A stretch of 6,312 nucleotides of DNA, taken from positions 29,988-36,299 of the forward strand of contig JABUUJ010000027.1 of assembly GCA_021443235.1 (NCBI GenBank). The letters are read 5' to 3'. This stretch comes from Muribaculaceae bacterium. Lineage in GTDB: Bacteria > Bacteroidota > Bacteroidia > Bacteroidales > Muribaculaceae. The notes beneath the pieces are model-generated. The model was not told the DNA's origin. It was given only the letters and a program-made list of their open reading frames with translations, and searched no databases. Below are positions 1-6,312 of the stretch, piece after piece (the first letter of the stretch is position 1; the number at the start of each line of letters is the position of its first letter). The translations under genes and the position numbers were made by a program.

Positions 1-686
1 GTGTTCTGGGCTATGTAGCTCTTCATCAGCGCCATGCCGCCGGGAAACTCGGGCAGCGTAGCCTCGTCGGCCTCAGTCACGACATGCTCCTCAACAACCT
101 CCTCGGTGGCAACACCCGTGGGGTTGAGGCGGGTCTCAACAAGGTCCACCACATTCTGCAACTGCTCGCGCTCGGCCTCCTCAGGACCTAAGGCGAGAGC
201 CGCATTGGCTACCTCGCGGGCCTTTTCATAGTCCTTGAGCACATAGAGCAGCTTGGCGCGCTCGGCGGCGTAGTGTGCATCGGCAGGCGCAAGCTCGCAC
301 GCCTTACTGATGTAATCAAGCGCCTTTTCTTTCTCGTTCTTGTCGAGACACATCGCGCTACCCTCGCTCCAGCACCACGCCACGAAGGTCTTGTCGGCCT
401 TGTCGCCGTCGGCCTCCATCATCTTCATGGCGTCGCCCAGCATGACCAGAGCGCCGTCGGCATCGCCCTCATTGTGTTTGATAGAGGCAAGATAAGCCTT
501 TGAGTAATAGTCTTTAGGGTTATCCTTCAAGGCAGCCTCAAAGCACTTTGTGGCCTGTGCCCAGTCTTGTGCATAGTAGTATGTTTTGCCATGCTCAAAT
601 GGCGAGATTTTGCGGCGGTCGAGCGCCATGGTCGACATCGTGGCAACCACGATGGCAAGCACCAAAAAAGTCAATTTAGTCTTCAT
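1..686 (-). CDS. TPR protein with TonB C-terminal domain (partial, 3' end cut by window edge)
   Basis: The open frame begins with ATG at 686 and runs off the left edge after 228 codons with no stop. Residues 1-20 are a basic then hydrophobic segment (MKTKLTFLVLAIVVATMSTM) that could be a cleaved signal peptide or a membrane anchor. Four tetratricopeptide-like repeats follow at about 26-59, 60-93 (degenerate), 103-136 and 137-170; repeats 1, 3 and 4 carry the Ala-20, Ala-27 and Pro-32 positions (A45/A52/P57, A122/A129/P134, A156/A163/P168). An acidic linker covers about 171-208. The last visible residues, LPEFPGGMALMKSYIAQN (211-228), match the opening of the TonB C-terminal domain as found in Bacteroidota. 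TPRs bind proteins or peptidoglycan-associated partners, and TonB C-terminal domains contact outer-membrane receptors, so an envelope role is likely; energy transduction is inference. It lies 84 bp downstream of the efflux operon and has its own promoter. The TPR part is secure; the TonB part rests on one motif. Confidence 0.85.
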   Translation of the reverse strand, partial: MKTKLTFLVLAIVVATMSTMALDRRKISPFEHGKTYYYAQDWAQATKCFEAALKDNPKDYYSKAYLASIKHNEGDADGALVMLGDAMKMMEADGDKADKTFVAWCWSEGSAMCLDKNEKEKALDYISKACELAPADAHYAAERAKLLYVLKDYEKAREVANAALALGPEEAEREQLQNVVDLVETRLNPTGVATEEVVEEHVVTEADEATLPEFPGGMALMKSYIAQN

Positions 687-714
687 CGTTTCTAAAGTTT
701 CATATATTCTCTCG

Positions 715-746
715 CAAATTTAATCAATTTACCGAAACCCACCAAA
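715..746 (-). promoter_or_regulatory. Bacteroidota-type promoter for the TPR-TonB gene
   Basis: On the minus strand the -33 element TTTG (746-743) is followed by a 20-nt spacer and a -7 element TAAATTTG (722-715), a full match to the TTTG / TAnnTTTG consensus of the Bacteroidota primary sigma factor. The ATG at 686 lies 28 nt past the -7 box, leaving a short leader. The -33 box begins 24 nt beyond the stop codon of the channel gene, so the site is fully intergenic and lets the TPR gene be expressed separately from the efflux operon. No convincing hairpin terminator is visible in the 84-bp gap (687-770), so some read-through is also possible. Confidence 0.72.
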
Positions 747-770
747 TTTTTTATCCTTGACCGTAACATC

Positions 771-2096
771 TCACTGCGGGGTGGTGATGCGGGTGTAGTT
801 GCTTTCATAGATTTTATATTGGGTGGTGGCCTCGATGACGTTTGTGCGGGCCTGCTGATAGGCCGATTGTGCCTCGAGGATGTCGGTGAGTGTGCACATT
901 CCCACCTCGTAGCGGTCGCGCATCACTCGCAAAGCCTCTTCGGCGTGCGCCAAGCCCGATTTTGCGGTCAGCAGCATCGTGTAGGCCGACTCCACATTTT
1001 GGCGTGCGTTGGTCAACTCGATATACATCAAGCGTGAGTTCTTCTGTAAATCAATTTCGGCATTCTGTTTCACAAGTTGCTGAGTCCTAATCTTTTTTGA
1101 CTTTTCCCCCCAATTCAGTATTGGTATGTTGAGCGATACCATCAATTGCCCCACATTTTTGTGCAAGGTGGTGGAATAAGGGAAATAGCCGCCCATTCCG
1201 TCCGACACCATGCTCGACATCTTCATGTTGCCAAAGAAGGCATATCCGGCTGTAAACGCTACGGTGGGGAGATAGTCGGCGCGAATCTGCTTTATTTGCA
1301 AATCGGCCGCCTCAATCTGCTTTTCCAGTAGTTTGTACTCCGGGCGATTCATCGTGAGGCTTTCGCTTTGGCTGGAGTCATAGAGCCATGCCTGCGGAGC
1401 GGTCACTTGGGGCAGGGTGTCGGTTGGCTCTATAGCTGTGTTCATTGGCAACCCGGTGACGCTGCACAGGTTCATGCGGCACATCTCCAGTCCATTGGTG
1501 GCACGCTCAATCTGATATCTCACATCGCTGAGTTTTGACTCCACGCGCAGCAAATCGGCCTTTGTGGTGAGCTGCGCATCCACGCTGATTTGCACGCGCT
1601 CGCGCATTGCCTCCACGAAGGCCAGTATGCCGTCGAGCATTTTGCGTTGCTCGCGCACAGCCACAAAGGTCCAATAGGCGTTGTCGGCGTTATAGATCAC
1701 ATCGCGGCGTTGCAGCTCGGTTTTGTGCTTCGATGCTTCCACGCCCACCTTTGCGAGTTTTATTCCCGATGTGATTTTGCCGCCCACATAAATGGGTTGC
1801 GTGAGCACCAATCCTGCTGTGTAGGCGCCAGGCATAGAAAGTGTTGTGCCCATCATTTCGAGGTCGGGAAACATATACATGCCGGTGGCCGTGGCGCTGA
1901 TGCGAGGCAGCCGTGCATTCTCGGCCACTTTCTGGGTGAGGCGTGCCTGGAGTTCGTCGTTCTCGGCCTTTTTCACGTCCTCGCTGCTTGTGATAGCCAT
2001 GTTGCGGCACTCCTCCACACCGAGTTTCACTGCGCTTTGCGACCACGCCATCGGTGCCATCGCGCAAGCTAATATAATCAAAATGGTCTTCTTCAT
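771..2096 (-). CDS. TolC-family outer-membrane efflux channel protein
   Basis: This 441-residue protein is the outer-membrane duct of the tripartite pump encoded with the two genes upstream; family members trimerise into a beta-barrel continued by a long alpha-helical tunnel in the periplasm. Residues 1-19 form a signal peptide (MKKTILIILACAMAPMAWS), probably cut near Ser19-Gln20. Two outer-membrane efflux protein repeats follow, at about 24-217 and 250-437. Each ends with the same pattern of polar helix, Leu/Thr-Asp-Leu turn and long helix: TTKADLLRVESKLSDV (177-192) and TLTDILEAQSAYQQAR (402-417). The start at 2096 was chosen because the signal peptide begins there and its ATG shares a base with the permease stop codon; the same frame stays open upstream to 2477, but that part lies inside the permease gene and encodes His-rich sequence without family features. 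Length is slightly below E. coli TolC, normal for Bacteroidota. Substrate is set by the permease. No lipid-anchor site is convincing. Confidence 0.93.
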   Translation of the reverse strand: MKKTILIILACAMAPMAWSQSAVKLGVEECRNMAITSSEDVKKAENDELQARLTQKVAENARLPRISATATGMYMFPDLEMMGTTLSMPGAYTAGLVLTQPIYVGGKITSGIKLAKVGVEASKHKTELQRRDVIYNADNAYWTFVAVREQRKMLDGILAFVEAMRERVQISVDAQLTTKADLLRVESKLSDVRYQIERATNGLEMCRMNLCSVTGLPMNTAIEPTDTLPQVTAPQAWLYDSSQSESLTMNRPEYKLLEKQIEAADLQIKQIRADYLPTVAFTAGYAFFGNMKMSSMVSDGMGGYFPYSTTLHKNVGQLMVSLNIPILNWGEKSKKIRTQQLVKQNAEIDLQKNSRLMYIELTNARQNVESAYTMLLTAKSGLAHAEEALRVMRDRYEVGMCTLTDILEAQSAYQQARTNVIEATTQYKIYESNYTRITTPQ

Positions 2097-2108
2097 CACT
2101 TTCCTTTC
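2094..2108 (-). promoter_or_regulatory. Permease/channel stop-start overlap with SD-like AGGA
   Basis: The permease stop TGA (2098-2096) and the channel ATG (2096-2094) share one base, giving TGATG. An SD-like AGGA (2105-2102) lies 5 nt upstream of the ATG, inside the last permease codons. This fits termination-reinitiation coupling and decides the channel start. Bacteroidota depend little on Shine-Dalgarno pairing, so the overlap probably matters more than the AGGA. Confidence 0.75.
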
Positions 2109-5100
2109 TTTATGAACATCACATACATGAGCGGCAGGAACAACAGGGTGATAAGTGTCCCGAAGAATAAGCCGCCTATAATAGAAATCGCCAGCGAGCC
2201 ATACATAGGGTCGAAAATCAGCGGCACCATTCCCACGATGGTGGTGAGCGATGCCAGCAGCACCGGGCGTGTGCGCGACACTGTGGCACGGCAGGCGGCT
2301 TCGCGCACGCTCACATCTTCCTCGCGCATGATGCGGTCGGCCTCGTCCATCAGCACAATGGTGTTTTTGGTCATCATTCCCATGAGGCCCAGCATACCGA
2401 TAATTGCCATAAAGGTAAATGGCGTGCCGGTGATGAGCAGCACAGGCGAAATGCCGCAGATGATGAATGGGATGCACGACACGATGAGCAGTACACGCTT
2501 CCAGCTACCGAAAAGCAGCAGCAGCACACATAGCATAATGAACACAACCAGCGGAACATAGCGATACACGTTGCCCATCGCCTCGTTTTGCAATTCCTGC
2601 TCGCCAATCCATTTCATTTCGTAGCCCTCGGGGAGCGGTATGGCTTCGATTTTGTCCTTGAGGTCCTCAAGCACTTTGGCCGGAGTGGCATATTCGTTGT
2701 CGGCGTCGGGGTCGCACTCTACCTCAATTTGGCGCATGCCGTTGAGCCGGTAGATTGCGTTTTCTTCCGAGGCGAGATGGCTGCCTCTCACCACAGCGCC
2801 CACTGTGGCTACCTTTCCAAGCATATTCCACACCGGAATCTCGTCGGGATTGGTGATGCGGCTGCCGTCAGAGTTCCTCACTTGAAGATTAACTAACAGG
2901 CGCTTGTCGTTATCGGCGAGGATGCCTATTGTCATGCCGTCTTCCGATGCCTGCAAGGCGTTGGCGATATCGGCCCGCTTGATGCCCGAGCGGGCACCGT
3001 CGGCGCTTTCATAGTCATAGACTAAGGATGTGGTGCGAGGTTGCCAGTTTGTGCCTACAGATTGTGGGTCAACATATTTGGATTGGCGCATAACCGCCTG
3101 GGCCTTACCGGCAAGCGAGCGCAGCACTTTAGGGTCGGGACCGGTGTAGCTTACCTCAATGGTGTGGGATGAGGCAATAGAGAAATTGTATTTGCGCACG
3201 CGCGCATACGCGTCAGGATAGTTGTCGCGGATGTATTGTCGCACCTTTGGGGCAACTTTCACCACCGCGTCATAGTCGGTACAATCGATAATCAGCTCGC
3301 CGTAGAACTCGCCACCGGGATTCATGGGGCGCACAAAGCAATAACGTGCCGGCGCGCCGCCCACACTCACCGCCACGCGCTCAATATCCTCGATTTTCGA
3401 CACCGTGTCGCTTATGGCGAGCAACTCGCCGCGCACGCGGTCGGGGCTTGATTGCGGCGGCAACTGATACTCAATCACAAACTGGTTGTACTCAAAGTCG
3501 GGGAAGAAACGGTTTTTCACCTGCGTCAAGGCGGCTATCGCCAGGCCTAATAGCATAATCGCCACCGCAAGCGATGTTTTTGTGTGGCAGGTCACAAACT
3601 CAACCATGTGGCGCACTGTGCCATACACCTTGCCCGATGTGTTGCCGTCTTCGGCGTCGGGGGTTTCGGCAATGGGTTTATTCAAGAAGATCTTGGCGAA
3701 AAACGGCACCTGAACGAGCGCCACCACCCAGCTCACAAGCAGACTCACCGCAAGCACCAGAAACAGGTCGTGGGCATACTCGCCAACCGAGTCGGGCGAC
3801 AGATACACGCTGATAAATGTTGTGAGGGCGATAATCGTTGCGCCCAGCAGCGGCATGGCGGTGACTTTACCGGTGTGGAAAAGCCAACGCTGCATCGGAG
3901 CGCCGCTTTTGCGCTCCTTGAGGATGCCGTCCATCACCACTATGGCGTTATCCACAAGCATGCCCATCGCCACGATAAACGCACCAAGCGAGATGCGCTG
4001 CAATGTGGTGCCCAGTTGCATCAAGATGGGGAACGACGCGCTGATGGTGAGGATTAGTCCGAAACCTATAATCGCGCCGCTGCGCCAGCCCATGGTGAAC
4101 ACCAGCAGCAGAATCACCACAATCACCGATTCCACAAGATTCAGCATGAACGAGTTGATGGCGCTGGTCACTTTGTCGGGCTGGAAGAATATCTTTTCGG
4201 TGGTAATGCCCACTGGCATGGTTTTCAGCACCTCGGCGAGTTTGTTGTCAACGAGTTTGCCCACATCGGGTACAATCACGTCGTTTTCCATTGCCACGCA
4301 TATTGCCAAAGCGGGCTTTCCGCGCACATAGAAGCCGTTGGTCTGCGGCTCGCTGTAGGCGCGCTCCACCTTAGCCACGTCGCCCAGGCGCACGCGTCTT
4401 CCGTCAAGCGTGGGAAGGTATAGGTTGCCTATATCGTCCACAGTGCATATCATCGTGTCGACGCGCACCGCCAGTTTCTCGTTGTTGCCGTCGGCGCCTA
4501 TCTTTCCGGCATTCACGGGCTTGCCCACATCTTGCAACGCGAGCATGATTTGCGTTGGCAACACGCCGTTGGCGGTAATCATCTGCTTGTCGAGCACGAT
4601 ATTCACCACCTCTTCACGATTGCCCACAATCTTCACGCGCTTCACTCCTTTGATAGCCACGAGATTGCGGCGTATCTTCTTGGCATAATCATTTAGTTCG
4701 CTGTAGGTATAGCCATCGCCTTGCAGGGCGTAGAAAATGCCATATACATCCATTTCATCGTCCACCACCACGGTCGCCACACAACCTTCGGGCAACGACG
4801 ATTGCATGTCGTTTACCTTGCGGCGCAGCAAGTCGAAATGTTGCTCCAGGTCCTTGAGCAGCACGGTCATCTCAAACTCTACCGCGATCGACACCATGCC
4901 TTGCTTGCAGTCGGTTTTGAGTTTCTTCACATCGGGTAGCGTGCGCAGGATATCCTCGGCGGGTATAGCCACCTGAAGCTCCATCTCGTGCACCGTGGCC
5001 CCTGGACGCACCACCACTACAATTGCCTGTTTCACGGGCACCGCAGGGTCCTCGAGCTTTGCCATCTGCAAGAACGTCAGCACACCGGCAATCAGCAGGC

Positions 5101-5158
5101 CGGCGATCAGCGACCACATCAGCGTGGTGCGGCTAACCAGATATTCCACCCATTTCAT
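2096..5158 (-). CDS. RND efflux permease, AcrB-like (HAE-type) inner-membrane pump
   Basis: This 1020-residue protein is the proton-driven inner-membrane pump of the operon and has the normal family length and duplicated layout: TM1 at about 12-31, first periplasmic domain 32-335, TM2-TM6 about 336-487, a cytoplasmic linker about 490-525, TM7 about 528-546, second periplasmic domain 547-866, and TM8-TM12 about 867-1016. The TM4 motif GMLVDNAIVVMDG (399-411) holds Asp403, equivalent to AcrB Asp407, but Asn404 replaces Asp408. The TM10 motif TKNTIVLMDEADRIM (930-944) supplies Lys931, equivalent to AcrB Lys940, and the TM11 entry RTRPVLLASLTTIVGMVPL (962-980) supplies the conserved Arg. The N-terminal KLEDPAVPVKQAIVVVVRPGAT (34-55) resembles the TriC/MexK branch. 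Nothing points to the heavy-metal (CusA) class, but substrate is unknown; drugs, detergents, bile salts or lipids are all possible. It overlaps both neighbours by one base. Confidence 0.96.
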   Translation of the reverse strand: MKWVEYLVSRTTLMWSLIAGLLIAGVLTFLQMAKLEDPAVPVKQAIVVVVRPGATVHEMELQVAIPAEDILRTLPDVKKLKTDCKQGMVSIAVEFEMTVLLKDLEQHFDLLRRKVNDMQSSLPEGCVATVVVDDEMDVYGIFYALQGDGYTYSELNDYAKKIRRNLVAIKGVKRVKIVGNREEVVNIVLDKQMITANGVLPTQIMLALQDVGKPVNAGKIGADGNNEKLAVRVDTMICTVDDIGNLYLPTLDGRRVRLGDVAKVERAYSEPQTNGFYVRGKPALAICVAMENDVIVPDVGKLVDNKLAEVLKTMPVGITTEKIFFQPDKVTSAINSFMLNLVESVIVVILLLVFTMGWRSGAIIGFGLILTISASFPILMQLGTTLQRISLGAFIVAMGMLVDNAIVVMDGILKERKSGAPMQRWLFHTGKVTAMPLLGATIIALTTFISVYLSPDSVGEYAHDLFLVLAVSLLVSWVVALVQVPFFAKIFLNKPIAETPDAEDGNTSGKVYGTVRHMVEFVTCHTKTSLAVAIMLLGLAIAALTQVKNRFFPDFEYNQFVIEYQLPPQSSPDRVRGELLAISDTVSKIEDIERVAVSVGGAPARYCFVRPMNPGGEFYGELIIDCTDYDAVVKVAPKVRQYIRDNYPDAYARVRKYNFSIASSHTIEVSYTGPDPKVLRSLAGKAQAVMRQSKYVDPQSVGTNWQPRTTSLVYDYESADGARSGIKRADIANALQASEDGMTIGILADNDKRLLVNLQVRNSDGSRITNPDEIPVWNMLGKVATVGAVVRGSHLASEENAIYRLNGMRQIEVECDPDADNEYATPAKVLEDLKDKIEAIPLPEGYEMKWIGEQELQNEAMGNVYRYVPLVVFIMLCVLLLLFGSWKRVLLIVSCIPFIICGISPVLLITGTPFTFMAIIGMLGLMGMMTKNTIVLMDEADRIMREEDVSVREAACRATVSRTRPVLLASLTTIVGMVPLIFDPMYGSLAISIIGGLFFGTLITLLFLPLMYVMFIKKGK

Positions 5159-5172
5159 TATAACAGCCCCCC
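5156..5172 (-). promoter_or_regulatory. Adaptor/permease stop-start overlap with upstream G-run
   Basis: The adaptor stop TAA (5160-5158) and the permease ATG (5158-5156) share one base, giving TAATG. A run of six G (5172-5167), encoding the two glycines near the adaptor C-terminus, ends 8 nt before the ATG and could act as a weak Shine-Dalgarno site. The overlap indicates coupled translation of adaptor and permease and supports the permease start. Confidence 0.7.
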
Positions 5173-6219
5173 AGGATTATCGCCAGCTACCGACGTTTTC
5201 ACTTTCACTTTTTCCCCGGCATGGAGATAATTCACTCCCGCCCTCACAATCTCCTCGTTACCCTCCAGGCCCGATGCGACCTCTGCCGAGCCTTCGGTGG
5301 TGATGGTGCCCAGCACTACGTTTTTGCGCGTGACGGTTGAGTCGGAGCCAACCACCCACACAAAGGCCTGCTGCTCGTCATAACCTATTGCTCCCGAGGG
5401 AATAACGATAGCTGTTTTTTGCGGCTGAGCGCCATCGGCAAGCGACATTTGCACCGACACGTTCACGCCCGACGCAAGCGACAATTGCTTGTTGCTCGGC
5501 AGCGAGAGCAGCATTTTATACATCTGTGTGCCGTCGGTTTTGGGTGAGATGCTCACCAGGCCCAAAGGATAGGTCTTGCCATTGAACGTGCAGCTCAAAC
5601 CTTTCAGCTTGTCGCGTTGCTGGTACACCGACAGCGGGATACTCACCTCAACCTGCATCTGCGAGACATCCAATAGGGCGAGGACTGGCGTGCCGGCATC
5701 TACCAGCTCCCCCTTGTGGCTAATCACTTGCTGCACATAGCCCGATGCGGGCGATTTCAGGTGGGTGTAACTCACCTGGTTTTGGCGCGCTTTGAGCTGC
5801 GTGCGCAGTTGCTCAAGGCCCGATGTGACCTTCTCATACTCATTCGCCGATATGCTCCCGCGCTCATAGAGCTTGCGCAGGCGGGCATGCTCGCTCTCAA
5901 GTTGCTTGTATTGCGATTGCGCCGCGTCTACTCCCAACTGATAGTCGGAGGCGTCCAACACAGCAACCAGCTGCCCTGCACTCACATAGTCGCCCTCTTT
6001 CACGAGCACACGATCAATCTGACCGGCAGCCTTAAACGCAACCTTCACGCTCTGAGCCTCTTTCACCACGCCGGGCAATAAGATGCTGTCGTTGTCGGTC
6101 GATACAGTTCCGTTAAGCTTTAAGGTCAGCACACTTTTTATTTCATCACTATTGCTATCCTGCTGGCACGACGCCATCAGGAGCACTGCCAGTGCTGGCA
6201 AAATAAGGGATAATCTCAT
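5158..6219 (-). CDS. RND periplasmic adaptor (membrane fusion protein), lipoprotein
   Basis: This 353-residue adaptor bridges the permease and the outer-membrane channel in the periplasm. Residues 1-17 are a lipoprotein signal ending in LLMASC, with Cys18 as the likely lipidated residue (Met at -3 is acceptable but not ideal). A first lipoyl half-motif is at about 53-92 (GQIDRVLVKEGDYVSAGQLV), an alpha-helical hairpin at about 93-150, and the second lipoyl half at 151-185 (LKSPASGYVQQVISHKGELV). Beta-barrel and membrane-proximal domains fill about 186-345. The hairpin tip holds the R-x3-L-x6-S pattern (Arg113, Leu117, Ser124) that in AcrA and related adaptors contacts TolC, so pairing with the channel in this operon is expected. 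The start at 6219 was chosen over an in-frame GTG at 6261 because the lipoprotein signal begins at 6219 and the promoter-like box lies between the two. It is the first gene of the operon. Confidence 0.94.
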   Translation of the reverse strand: MRLSLILPALAVLLMASCQQDSNSDEIKSVLTLKLNGTVSTDNDSILLPGVVKEAQSVKVAFKAAGQIDRVLVKEGDYVSAGQLVAVLDASDYQLGVDAAQSQYKQLESEHARLRKLYERGSISANEYEKVTSGLEQLRTQLKARQNQVSYTHLKSPASGYVQQVISHKGELVDAGTPVLALLDVSQMQVEVSIPLSVYQQRDKLKGLSCTFNGKTYPLGLVSISPKTDGTQMYKMLLSLPSNKQLSLASGVNVSVQMSLADGAQPQKTAIVIPSGAIGYDEQQAFVWVVGSDSTVTRKNVVLGTITTEGSAEVASGLEGNEEIVRAGVNYLHAGEKVKVKTSVAGDNPGGLL

Positions 6220-6236
6220 ATTTAGAAGATTTTTCG

Positions 6237-6269
6237 CAAAAGTACAAATATTTATGCACACCCACTAAA
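6237..6269 (-). promoter_or_regulatory. Probable Bacteroidota-type promoter of the efflux operon
   Basis: On the minus strand TACTTTTG (6244-6237) matches the TAnnTTTG -7 element exactly. The best -33 candidate is TTTA (6269-6266), one mismatch from TTTG, with a 21-nt spacer. The adaptor ATG at 6219 is 17 nt beyond the -7 box, implying a very short leader. The weak -33 element contrasts with the perfect one upstream of the TPR gene and would suit a promoter that is weak or activator-dependent, which is inference. Confidence 0.6.
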
Positions 6270-6310
6270 TATTATCCCAAAATAATAATCTGAATACTTT
6301 AATATTTTAG
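6265..6310. repeat. AT-rich inverted repeats overlapping the operon's -33 region
   Basis: CTAAATATTA (6265-6274) is repeated inverted as TAATATTTTAG (6300-6310), identical apart from one extra base in the second arm, with 25 nt between. A smaller perfect inverted repeat lies inside: TATTAT (6270-6275), loop CCCAAA, ATAATA (6282-6287). The left arm covers the -33-like TTTA of the efflux promoter, so the repeat could be an operator for a dimeric regulator or, less likely, a transcript-end hairpin of an upstream gene. The high A+T makes chance symmetry plausible. Confidence 0.3.
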
Positions 6311-6312
6311 TA

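Noticed and set aside
692..703. Three-codon upstream frame (ATG AAA CTT TAG) in the TPR gene leader
   Set aside because: It is minimal, is in a different frame from the gene, and such short frames are common by chance in AT-rich leaders.
747..773. Possible terminator after the channel gene
   Set aside because: The A/T run after the stop is not preceded by a stable GC-rich stem; only 3-4 bp pairings can be drawn.
2064..2096. Lipobox ILAC (Cys11) in the channel signal peptide
   Set aside because: Cys11 is too close to the N-terminus to leave a normal hydrophobic core, Leu at -2 is unusual, and a standard cleavage site follows near residue 19.
2097..2477. Upstream extension of the channel gene frame, adding about 127 residues
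   Set aside because: It lies wholly inside the permease C-terminal coding region, encodes His/Arg-rich sequence with no family features, and a clear signal peptide starts at the ATG at 2096.
1590..4331. Long plus-strand open frames opposite the channel and permease genes (for example 1590-2072, 2112-2561, 3584-4057, 3822-4331)
   Set aside because: They are antisense shadows of strongly supported genes; the translations are low-complexity or His/Ser/Thr-rich with no recognisable domains, and no promoter-like or ribosome-binding context was seen.
2096..5158. Heavy-metal (CusA/CzcA) class for the permease
   Set aside because: The TM4 motif is VDNAIVVMDG rather than the metal-pump pattern, and the N-terminal and TM10 motifs resemble the drug/hydrophobe branch; a tree would settle it.
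6220..6261. GTG start 14 codons upstream for the adaptor
   Set aside because: The exact -7 promoter box lies between this GTG and the ATG at 6219, and the lipoprotein signal starts cleanly at 6219.

Overview
The window looks like ordinary chromosomal DNA from a Bacteroidota bacterium, most likely of the order Bacteroidales. The evidence is the two promoter-like sites of the TTTG / TAnnTTTG type used by that phylum's primary sigma factor, the weak role of Shine-Dalgarno sequences, and a TPR protein that runs into a TonB C-terminal domain with the phylum-typical EFPGG motif. Coding DNA is moderately GC-rich with AT-rich intergenic gaps. A gut lineage such as Muribaculaceae or Prevotellaceae would fit, but that is a guess.

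All genes lie on the minus strand, so transcription runs from right to left. From right to left there is: an AT-rich upstream region (6220-6312) with a promoter-like site and overlapping inverted repeats; a lipoprotein periplasmic adaptor (membrane fusion protein, 5158-6219); an RND inner-membrane permease (2096-5158); a TolC-type outer-membrane channel (771-2096); an 84-bp gap with a near-consensus promoter (715-746); and a secreted or membrane-anchored TPR protein with the beginning of a TonB C-terminal domain (1-686), cut by the left edge of the window.

The three genes at 771-6219 form a complete, tightly packed tripartite efflux operon. Each junction is a one-base stop/start overlap (TAATG and TGATG), so the proteins are probably translationally coupled. 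The permease should use the proton gradient to move substrate from the periplasm or inner membrane, the adaptor should bridge it to the channel, and the channel should carry the substrate out through the outer membrane. The permease resembles the drug/hydrophobe (HAE) class more than the heavy-metal class, but the substrate cannot be read from sequence. No regulator gene is visible in the window.

The TPR-TonB gene has its own promoter and may also receive read-through from the efflux operon, since no obvious terminator lies between them. I see no mobile element, CRISPR array, RNA gene or clearly new system. The more notable points are the Asp-Asn variant of the permease's proton-relay motif, the TPR-TonB architecture, and the inverted repeats upstream of the operon.
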